Source of the DNA: Eurosta solidaginis
Taxonomy: Eukaryota > Arthropoda > Insecta > Diptera > Tephritidae
Reading direction: 5' to 3'
NCBI RefSeq assembly: GCF_040869045.1
Contig: NC_090319.1
Coordinates: forward strand, 237,577,832-237,641,831
DNA length: 64,000 nucleotides
The position numbers and the translations under genes were made by a program. Below the pieces are notes generated by a model. The model worked only from the letters and a program-made list of their open reading frames with translations, had not been told where the DNA came from and did no database searches. Positions 55,762 through 64,000 of the stretch are shown here, piece after piece (within the stretch, counting starts at the first letter, position 1; the number at the start of each line of letters is the position of its first letter).

Positions 55762-56700
55762 ATGAGCCTTACACCGGAGGATTTAAAAACAGTGTTGGAT
55801 GCGCTAGCAGGAGCAATCCGAGGAGCTGTGGAGGAGGCTGCACAGAATGCTGCGGCAAATACAAAGGTAAATCGTTCGTTGTCACCCAAACCGCCGCCGT
55901 TTAGTATTACGGAATACAAATTAGAAGATAAATCCTCAGTACAGGATTATTTCACACGTGCAGATTGGGCATTACAGTTGAGCAAGATTCCAGAAGCGGA
56001 ACAGCTCAAGTTCGTACGTGTACACATGGGGACAGAGCTTAATAAAGCGCTAAAAATTCTTGTAAGCCCCAAAACACCAGACTCGCTCAACTACAGCGAA
56101 ATAAACAATATCTTGATTCGCCATTTTGATGGCTGTAGGAATAAGTATGCAGAAAGTATCAAGTTCCGGCAAAACAAACAAGAAAAGGGAGAGCCGATTT
56201 GCAAGTTCGCCCTTCTTTAAGAGAAGCGGCTGTACACTGTGAGTATGGAGAATTCTTAGATAGAATGCTACTAGAGCAATTGTTGTATGACGAAGAATCA
56301 CGAGTTATTTTTAATGAAGTTATTGCAAAGAAACCATAAAATTTTGCTGAAGCATACGAAATTGCGCATACAATCGAATTAACACAAAACACCACAACAG
56401 ACTTAAGTGCACAGAAGTGATACAAACAAGCGAGCCAACGTATAAACTGGGCTACGCACCAGTTAAAAAAAAGAAATACAAATTCGAAAAACCCGAGTGG
56501 CGAAGAACCGATGCAGAGGGCAAAAGAGAAAGGGTCCAATTGTTACGGATGTGGGGGGCAGCACCGTAGAAAAGACTGCAAATTTAAGAATTCCAAATGC
56601 TTTGCATGTCCCACCACATCGCCAAAGTGTGTAAGACCAAATAAGATCAGATTTCAGAGGATGAATGTGAATCAGTTCAAAAACTAAACAGTGTTAATGC
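55762..56700 (+). pseudogene. Gypsy gag
   Basis: Begins at ATG 55,762 (MSLTPEDLKTVLDALAGAI), ten bases after the primer site. The capsid-like part has PPPFSITEYKLEDKSSVQDY, FTRADWALQLSKI and LIRHFDGCRN, and stops at 56,218 after a frameshift. Reading continues to DEESRVIFNEVIAKKP, a stop near 56,338, then a zinc knuckle CYGCGGQHRRKDC (56,541-56,579) and CFACPTTSPKC. Gag would form the particle and bind the RNA. At least three lesions break it. Confidence 0.82.
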
Positions 56701-56722
56701 ATGCAATGCAGTAGATAGAAAA

Positions 56723-57142
56723 ATGGTTCCTATATATATAGATGGGAAACAAATTCAGATGGAATTAGATATGGTTGCACCATGGCCAGTAATGAATTGC
56801 AAAACGTTGCGTTCGATTAAACCAAATTTTAAGTTGTTAAAGACAGATCGACGATTTACAAGCTATACGGGCCACAAGGTGAACTGCATTGGACGGGTCG
56901 TAGTAACTGCGACAATGGGGAAAACTTCACGACGACTTAATTTGTATGTCGTTCAAGGAGATTGTGATACACTTTGCGGTCGAGAATGGATATCGCAATT
57001 CGCACGAGAAATAAACTTCACTGAACTGTTTTCATCGTCTAACCGAATCAATACTATAAATTCAACAGCACCAAAACTATCAATAAACCAACAAACGCGA
57101 CTGCAACATCTCATTACACGTTTTGAGGACATCTTCAGTTGA
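56723..57142 (+). pseudogene. Gypsy protease, active site altered
   Basis: 140-codon frame with VPIYIDGKQIQMELDMVAPW; the expected DTGA-type active site reads DMVA, so catalysis should be lost. GHKVNCIGRV and LNLYVVQGD... LCGREWI follow, as usual in this family, then a linker TRLQHLITRFEDIFS leading to the reverse transcriptase. Confidence 0.75.
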
Positions 57143-57863
57143 GTGGGCCACCTGCAAAAGTAAAGCTCAAAGCTGGAGGAGCGCGATGTACCGATGGCGA
57201 TGACAGAGGAGTATGCCTAGGAAATAGATCGTAAAATTCAGTCAGGTTTTTACAAGAGAGTGAAGCATTCAGAATAAGCCTCAACAACACACGCAGTAGC
57301 AAGAAAGAATGGGGGTATTCGCATTACCGGTAATTATAAGCCCACTGTCAATCCAAAAATGATCATGGACGAACAGCCGATTCCAAAAGCAGAAGATTTG
57401 TTTAATAAAATGAAAAATGCTACAATATTTTGTCACTTAGATATAACAGATGCATATACGCATTTAACAATTACCAATGAGTTTGCGCATGTATTGACAT
57501 TAAATACAGTGGCGCATGGGTTAATACGACCTACTCGTGTGGTATATGGACAGCAAATATTCCAGCTATCTGGCAAAGAAAAATGGAGACTGTGTTACAG
57601 GGAGTCCCAAATGTTTTAAATTTTTTTGATGATATCTTGGTGTTTGCTGAAAACTTCGAGCAGCTACTGATAGTTTCGGAAACGACACTAAATCGCATTA
57701 AATTACATGGTTTGCATTTGAACAAGTCAAAGTGTGTCTTTGCGACACCATCGGTGGAGTTCTTTGGCCATCGCATCGACAAACAGGGCATACATAAATC
57801 CGAAAAACACATTGAAGCGGTAATAAACGCTCCCAGGCCAACGACTTTCGAAGAGTAACAGCT
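57143..57863 (+). pseudogene. Gypsy reverse transcriptase, internally shortened
   Basis: Opens with GGIRITGNYKPTVNP near 57,320, QPIPKAEDLFNKM and FCHLDITDAYTHL (first catalytic Asp block). After a frameshift near 57,540, ETVLQGVPNVLNFFDDILVF carries the second Asp pair (FFDD in place of YVDD, 57,619-57,642). KCVFATPSVEFFGHRID and PRPTTFEE close the domain, with a stop at 57,856. The stretch between first and second motifs is shorter than in relatives, indicating a deletion. Confidence 0.82.
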
Positions 57864-58470
57864 GTTTTTAGGAAAATCCACGTATTATAGCGCATTTATT
57901 CCAGATTTGGCCACAAGTGCACAGCCATTGCGGGATATGCTGAAAAGAGAGAAATTTTACTGGACTAAGGAGGCAACGCAGCGTTTGCCCTATTGAAAGG
58001 GACGTTGGTTTCACCTCAAGTGTTGATGCCATACGACCCAACACTACCTGTACTACTGGCAACAGACGCGAGTCCAACAGGACTAGGAGCCGTGCTTTCA
58101 CACCGAACGACCAATTGCATACGCAAGTCGAACATTGAATGCTAGAGAACAACGCTATCCATAGATTGACAAAGATGAATTGGCAATTGTGTGGGCGGTT
58201 CAGAAATTTTTCAAATATTTATACGCGCGTCATTGGACACTAATCACCGATCATAAGCCATTGTCACAAATATTACAACCTGACAAATTGCTTCCAGTAT
58301 TATGCATAAGTAGAATGGCGAACTGCGCAGACTTTTTAAGCAGATTTGATTTCGAGGTAGTGTACAAGAGCTCAAAGGCGAACGCGAATGCCGACTATCT
58401 TTCACGCGCCCACTTTCAGCCACCGAAATCATTACAAATTAAGCAGTTGCAACAGACAGCCATGACGAAT
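57864..58470 (+). pseudogene. Gypsy RNase H
   Basis: FLGKSTYYSAFIPDLATSAQPL begins the connection; PLLLATDASPTGLGAVL-like reading follows near 58,055, then the frame from 58,180 with AIVWAVQKFFKYLYARHWTL, TDHKPL and RFDFEVVYKSSKANANADYL. These are the family's RNase H landmarks. Frameshifts near 57,975 and 58,110 break the N-terminal half. Confidence 0.8.
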
Positions 58471-59870
58471 CTAGACGAATATGATGAGTTCGACCACTTC
58501 ATTATTCGCCAAATCAACCAATTACCACTAAGTTCAGAACACATAGCAAGAAAGTCCAGAAAAGATGAACGAATGGGTAAAATAATTAAACTACTGGAAA
58601 GTGGCCAGTGCTTGAAAAGGGCAGGGTACAAATCCCCAGAAGTCAATTATAAGTTGTCCTCCGGATGTTTGACGTTCGAACATCGTGTTGTTATTCCACC
58701 AAAATATCGAAACAAACTGCTTGACAATTTACACACGGGGCATTTAGGAATTGTTAAGATGAAAGGGATTGCTCGCTCATTCATATACTGGCCGGGCATA
58801 GACAATGATATCGAGAATATTGCGAACCAATGTGATGCATGTGCAAGACAAGCAAACAAACCGGCAAAAAGTGAGGATCATCATTAGGAATACCCCAAGG
58901 GACCATGGGAACGTATTCATATCGACTATGCGGGACCTTTCGAGGGAGCGTTGTTGCTGGTAATCTCGGACGCATACAGTAAGTGGTTAGAAGTGCGAGT
59001 TACTAAATCTATAACAGCAACGGCGACAATTGCGTTGTTGGACGAAGTGTTTGCGGCTTACGGCGTGCCGCTAACTGTCGTTTCTGATAATGGAACAAAT
59101 TTCACTTCTGAAGAATTTAACAACTTTCTGACAGCAGTTGGTGTTAAATATCACAAATATTCAGCGCCGTATCACCCAGCAACTAACGGACAAGCAGAGC
59201 GTAGCGTACAAACAGTCAAGAAAGCATTGAAAGCGATGGGTCCTACGAGTAGTTCATTAAAGACAAATCTGAATGAATTTTTGAAGCAACAGGGTCATCA
59301 CCAGCACTACTATTTATGGGGCGACAGTTGCGCACAAGGTTGAATCTGATTCGACCACAGGAAATTTCAAAGAAGGTAGAAGAGAAGCAATACGTAAAGT
59401 CCAAGAAAACTATTAGAGAGTTTGAACCAAATCAAAATGTTTACTTTTTGTCTGGAAATCCACGAATTTGAAATGGCTCAGGGGAACCATAAACGCACGT
59501 GTAGGTGATCTGCACTATGAAATACTCTTCATTGGGAAAAGTGTAAAACGGCATGTGGACCAAATACGCAAAGCCCGGTTGGACCTGATAAAACAGCTCT
59601 GGAAATTGATTATTACAAGGCGAGGCTGTCAACCGAAGACAACACTAATGAAACCGAGGCATCAGCTGAAGTAGATAGCACTGAAGCAATAACGCAACCG
59701 GTGGTTACTGAAACGGCGCAAAACAAATCGTGGGGATTGGAAGATTTTGAAGGCTTTGCTTCGGCCAATAGTACAATAGCGCAAAATCCTACATCGACAC
59801 CGAATACAACACCCGAAACAAGTAGGATACCTAAAATTCCACGGAGATCAACCAGATAGAGAAGGGCACC
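58471..59870 (+). pseudogene. Gypsy integrase and C-terminal tail
   Basis: The zinc module is HTGHLGIVKMK...CDACARQ (58,733-58,851). A TAG at 58,885 splits it from the core: HIDYAGPF (first Asp, about 58,917), VSDNGTNF (second Asp, about 59,080-59,110) and YHPATNGQAERSV (Glu, about 59,190) are intact. A frameshift near 59,310 precedes a basic tail with DLHYEILFIGKSVKRHVDQI (59,468-59,674), like the chromatin-binding tail of related integrases. It would insert the DNA copy. Reading then degrades to the purine tract. Confidence 0.85.
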
Positions 59871-59892
59871 TGTCGGATACTCACCTTAGCCC

Positions 59893-59910
59893 TTGCAGAT
59901 GAGGGAAAAA
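59893..59910 (+). promoter_or_regulatory. Polypurine tract
   Basis: GCAGATGAGGGAAAAA directly precedes the 3' LTR and would prime plus-strand DNA. Confidence 0.75.
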
Positions 59911-60100
59911 TGTTATGTATGAAACGAGATAGCAGCGCCACGACAATAAATAATTTATATATACATCTGGCAACTGTGTTGCCAGAACATTCTTTAAATT
60001 CTTCTTTATTACTTTTTTATCTTTCAATTGATATACTTTTACGCATTAACTTTAAAATGTAACAATTAACTTATTTCATTAATTAAATAAACACTCATAT
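59911..60100 (+). repeat. 3' LTR of the Gypsy-type element
   Basis: 190 bases, partner of 55,541-55,730. Differences cluster in TCTTTAAATTCTTC versus TCTTTATCTTATTC. Confidence 0.95.
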
Positions 60101-60807
60101 ATATAAAAAACACTAAAAGAAAAGTTTGATAATAAATTTTTATGCTCACTTTGCATATTTTTTTCAAAAAATTAATAATGAACAATGACTTCAAATAAAA
60201 TGACTCAAGGCGAATATGTTTTCAAATTATCCTCAAGTTGTAAAAAGAGCAAATTACCCAAAAAGGTGCCGAATTTTTAAAAAAATTTATATTGCGATTG
60301 GCTGAAAGAATAAGCGAAATCAGTGATGCAAAATCCTTTAGTAGGTTCTAGGGGCATACACACACCTTCGAAGTAATTCTTACCTCATATTTAAGTTGAG
60401 GATATATGTATGTATGAGAAGGGTTGGAAAAATCACTTGGGCCTACATTCAAACATCTGTTGTTTATTTGCGAAACTATACAATAGCGTCTGAAATTTTG
60501 ATTTTCACACTTCATCCTTCAACATCAAAGCCTCCCAGTTTGGCATTTCCTAAAGTTGGCGGTCCTATCCAAAACTAGTCTCTTGGAGTGAATTACATTG
60601 ATTATAGCCTGTCAACCAAGTTTAAATATCACCTACGAGTTACGGCTCCTTTTAAAAATGTGAATTCCTAGGCACATATTCTTACCAGACTTTGTCCGTC
60701 GCAAGAACACTCAAAGTGGTGAAGCAAAAGCTTTCCCAAGACAGTCGAACTAATGACCGTGTGTGTTACTACCCTAACGTAGTGGACAGTCGAACTAGTC
60801 ATCCATG
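60101..60807. other. Unassigned interval
   Basis: A+T-rich with no recognised gene. The phrase ACAGTCGAACTA occurs twice, about 45 bases apart (60,742 and 60,786), next to the fragment that follows. Confidence 0.35.
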
Positions 60808-60879
60808 TTGTTGTTGTTGTTGCAGTGCTTCGCCTCATCCAATAGGTGTGACCGATCACAAATTGTCATCAATATCCTG
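60808..60879 (-). mobile_element. 72-bp 3' fragment of the 2A/PHD non-LTR family
   Basis: The reverse complement matches 27,196-27,267: GATATTGATGACAATTTGTG, ATCGGTC, then GGCGAAGCACTGCAACAACAACAAC. A typical severely 5'-truncated insertion. The stop codon of the family's protein is inside it. Confidence 0.75.
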
Positions 60880-61139
60880 TTTCAATAGGGGTGGACCATA
60901 ATAATAATAGTAGTTCGACGTTGTGGCAGCGCACTGCCCGCAAGTGGCCCAGTGACACCAGGCTAATCCTGTTCATAGTTTTTTTTATTTATTAATTTTA
61001 TTACATATTTATAATTGTTTTTGTTTTTGGTTTGTCAAGCGTCGAGATCTCAAACTGCTCAGCTACAGAAGAAATATCATCAGCTGAGGGTAAAACTTAA
61101 ATTAATAGAATATAGAAACAAAAATATACAGCATTAACG

Positions 61140-63300
61140 ATTAAGAGAGATAAGGACAGTCTTTTTATAGAAAAAAGGTAGTCTGACATATCAAATGTAT
61201 TTGAGTGAGTGTTATAATCTTGGCACAAACACCGGAAAGGTTTTTTAAGTTCGAAATTCGTTCTACATTGTTTTAAAAGAAGAGGTTTGTAGTGTCTCGT
61301 AGTGCGACAGGGAACACTAAATTCACTTCATTCAGGAGAAATGGGCTTGAAATCGATCCATTCAGTAGTTTTGTCATAAATATTACGCCAAGAATTTCTC
61401 TACGACTAGCAAGAGTTGGAAGATTGATAAGTTTTAACCGATTAGTATAAGGTGGAAGATTAAATGAAGAGTCCCATTGAAAATTCCTTAAGGCAAATAG
61501 TAAAAACTGTTTTTGTATTGATTCGAGCCTGTCACTATGGACTTGAAAACGCGGATTCCATATTATTGAGCCATACTCTAATATCGGTCTAACCAATGCT
61601 GTGAAGAGGGTTTTTGTAACGTAGGGGTAGCTAAACTCTTTTGACCACCTTTTCACAAATGCTAAGACACCTTTAGCTCTATTGAATGTGACACTTATAT
61701 GAGTGTTGAAGCTGAGTTTTCAGTTCATTGTAACTCCCAAGTCTACAAAAACATTAAAACTTTCAAGGTTTTGGTTGTTAATTGTGTAAGAAGCTGGTTG
61801 TAAACTCCTACACGAACAACACATAAATTTACATTTCTGAAGATTAAGCGGCATGTAGTTCACATTGCACCAAGCAGCTAAGCAATTTAAATCCGTCTAA
61901 AGTCAAGAACGTTCTTCAATCGACGCGTAAGTCTTAAAAAGTTTTACATTATCAGCATACATCAAGATTTTAGGATATTTTATAGTAGTAGCGATGTCGT
62001 CTATAAATAGCAAAAACAGAATCGGGCCAAGATGGCTGCCCTGAGGAACACCAGAGGTGACACTAGTTATACTCGAAAACATATTTTTAAAGATTACTCT
62101 TTGTGTTCTGCCACAGAGATAGGTGGAAATCCAACGAGTGAGACTAGGTTGAAACCCAAGCATGTCGAGTTTATATACAAATAAAGAGTTGCATACTTTA
62201 TCAAATGCTTTACTAAAATCGGTGTATATAACGTCGGTGTGAAGATTTTCACTTTTATGGGGAGGGATGAGAAAGGATTCCTTCCATGCCGTCGGGAAAA
62301 TTCCATACTTCAAAGATAGGTTAAACAAATCGGTAAGAGGTTTGTAGATGAATTCTGCACATGTTTTAAGAAAGCATGTGGGAATTAAGTCTGGGCCGTA
62401 CGTAAAAGATTAGTTTAGGGTTTTTAGGTACAATAAAATATCTTCAGGTAATAAGTGTGGAGCAGGGATTGAATTACTTGAATGCAGTTCATAAGGATAT
62501 TTCCCAGGTGACAAAGCAATCTCGCCGGAATAATTAGATTTGAAAAATAGAGCGAAGAAATTCGCAACCTCTTGATTGTCGCTAGAAATGTTACCATTAA
62601 ACTTCATAGCGGAAGGAAAACCCTTTACCCCACGTTTAGAATTTACGAAACCATAAAACGACCGCGGGTTGCTAATAATTGTCTTCCTAATTTTACAAAC
62701 GTAAGCTTTATAGCACTTTTTATTAAGTTCAAAATACATATGACGCAGAATACCATACTTACTTGGAAAAATATTGATCTGATTAAGACAAAGGTGGGAT
62801 ACTTCATACAAAAAGTCGCTGTTACACGTCTTAGATGAGATGGTAAAATATTATGGTCATAGGTGTTCCATGATATATGCGTCAGGTTAAAATCGCCCAA
62901 GACAAGCATTGAGTCGTATGGCTTCATCATCGAACAAGCAGTTTGTATCAGTGAAACATGCTGCATATTCACTTATTGATCAGATGAGGGAGGAATGTAG
63001 CAAACGACTAAGTAAATCCGTCCTCTGTCTAGCAGGATTCGAACGCATTTAAATTCAATGTCATCAGTAGCGGGTAAATTAACCTCCTCGGATGGTATTG
63101 AAGAATGTACAGCCAGCAAGACACCACCCCCTGTTCTGTTTAAGCGATAATTTCTATAAGACTGATACTCGTCACAAAGAATTTCGGAATCAAAAACATG
63201 TGGTTTCAACCAAGTTTCAGTAAAAGCAATAATTTTGTAATTACAGTGAAATGATTTAAAATACAGATCTGTTAACTTTTAGTTTAAACCTCTTACGTTC
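61140..63300 (-). pseudogene. ORF2 of copy 2: endonuclease-reverse transcriptase
   Basis: In order from 63,300: SEILCDEYQSYRNYRLNRTG and GGGVLLAVHSSIPSEEVN (endonuclease), LVLGDFNLTHISWNTYDHN (62,900), then a deletion leading to FYGFVNSKRGVKGFPSAMKF. The polymerase shows FNLSLKYGIFPTAWKESFLI, YTDFSKAFDKVCNSLF, SGVPQGSHLGPILFLLF and LMYADNVKLF: the second catalytic Asp is Asn (YADN, about 61,950). The C-terminal part has ILEYGSIIWNPR and LESIQKQFLLFALRNFQWD. A second deletion removes the region between HKSE and NLHTD compared with copy 1. Non-functional. Confidence 0.83.
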
Positions 63301-63331
63301 TGGTAATATATACTGAAGGCAGATTTTAAAT

Positions 63332-63765
63332 TCAATTTTTTGGAACAGAGCTTTGGCGAGGAAATTGGGCGATATTCTCATTTGTCTTATGAAGGAACTC
63401 GTGAACAAAACCTACGGGCGGCCAAAACGAGCTAGTTAAAAGGGTTTCGAAATCTTTTAAATAAAAATCAATTCTAAACGAGGAAATATTTATTTCATAA
63501 TTAAACTTGAATTTTCTTATCGTCATGCCGTCAGCCTTTATTTTTGAGGCAACATGGGACTTAATGTCATCAACAGAGGTATCGTTGTCACATCTAGACA
63601 TAAAAATAGATTTTTTTGCGGGAGTAAAACCAGCTTCTTAGCGGATGTTTCTGCTATAGGAGGTGCAGTTTGAGACTCAGGGATGGTTGTGTTCGTGACC
63701 CTACAGCTTGTTCGAGGCACTACAGCTTGCGGATTTGGGGAAGCTAGGTTTATCAACTCTTGCAC
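63332..63765 (-). pseudogene. ORF1 of copy 2
   Basis: The front (MQELINLASPNPQAVVPRTS) and the folded part (DVDDIKSH-like DDIKSHVASKIKADGMTIRK, ISSFRIDFYLKDFETLL, FWPPVGFVHEFLHK) are in different frames, joined near 63,600. It matches ORF1 of copy 1 along its length and ends PKN before the stop, as copy 1 ends SKN. Confidence 0.75.
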
Positions 63766-63780
63766 TTGGGGTGAATTGCT

Positions 63781-64000
63781 TTATTTTGATTACTACGATT
63801 AATGCACTCAATTTTATCACAAAACACAGTTAAACAATTAGGTAAACCAATTTAGATTTTACAAATTAGCACAGCAATATTTAAATACAACACAGCTACA
63901 ATGACGCTTGCGTTTTTAGAGGGTTGTTAAGGGGCAGTTAACATCTTTAACTTAAAATCGGTCGATTTTCATTCTAAAATATCGTTTCGATTTAACGAAG
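63781..64000. other. Unassigned right edge
   Basis: A+T-rich sequence beyond the non-LTR element. May include its 5' leader; nothing further is recognised. Confidence 0.35.

Larger units (their letters stand above)
55541..60100 (+). mobile_element. Gypsy-type LTR retrotransposon with both LTRs
   Basis: Two 190-base LTRs (55,541-55,730; 59,911-60,100) start TGTTATGTATGAAACGAGAT and end ACACTCATAT with about five differences. A primer site complementary to the 3' end of tRNA-Leu follows the left LTR, and a purine tract precedes the right one. Gag, protease, reverse transcriptase, RNase H and integrase occur in Gypsy order; no envelope gene is seen. tRNA-Leu priming is known for mdg3-like elements, so that lineage is my guess. 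A target duplication is not evident. Many frameshifts and stops show the copy is dead. Confidence 0.93.
60898..63780 (-). mobile_element. Two-ORF non-LTR retrotransposon, copy 2 (decayed)
   Basis: Minus strand, same family as 31,757-35,490. It ends in a short ATT-type repeat (60,898-60,912). The GTCGAGATCT and CAGCTACAGAA phrases lie in the 3' untranslated part, which is interrupted or extended by about 130 bases (60,913-61,040). The whole element has more lesions than copy 1 and lacks part of the endonuclease/polymerase linker. Confidence 0.83.

Overview
The window reads as repeat-dense dipteran DNA, most likely from a tephritid fruit fly or close relative. I infer this from the A+T-rich, intron-like composition and from the types of mobile element present; there is no species-diagnostic gene. 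I found no convincing intact host gene and no rRNA, tRNA gene, CRISPR or bacterial-type feature. Nearly everything recognisable is a transposable element, often nested or broken.

Left third (1-22,140): two copies of one multi-kilobase segment lie about 13 kb apart (1-5,580 and 13,344-21,300). They carry different insertions: a tRNA-derived SINE and a Helentron/DINE-like element in the first; a CAA-tailed SINE-like element, another DINE-like element and an unexplained 2.7 kb block in the second. One copy serves as the empty site for an insertion in the other. Between them lie a 3.5 kb DINE-like element with about fifteen ~129-bp repeats, an RTE-like reverse transcriptase scrap, and an endonuclease-bearing non-LTR remnant.

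Middle (22,215-40,650): two decayed minus-strand genes look like one mobile cassette. Gene A (27,850-30,440) has zinc-finger-like pairs and a large conserved core; gene B (22,215-27,300) begins with a CIDE-N-like domain. Gene B is split by a 3.8 kb non-LTR retrotransposon (23,474-27,267, 13-bp target duplication) whose protein starts with a 2A-like peptide and two PHD-like fingers. A fold-back with a hammerhead-like core lies between the genes. Further right are a nearly intact two-ORF non-LTR element (31,757-35,490), the end of a Helitron helicase gene with a CTAG 3' terminus (35,690-36,456), more non-LTR fragments, a 242-bp duplication, a 21-G run and a solo LTR.

Right third (43,739-64,000): a nearly full-length minus-strand BEL/Pao element whose gag opens with a PHD finger; two non-autonomous Helitron-like elements with CTAG ends and internal repeats (one an array of exactly 129-bp units); a Gypsy-type element with paired 190-bp LTRs and a tRNA-Leu primer site; and a second, decayed copy of the 32-35 kb non-LTR element. 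All coding regions carry stops, frameshifts or deletions, so the elements are probably inactive, though the least damaged could have moved fairly recently.
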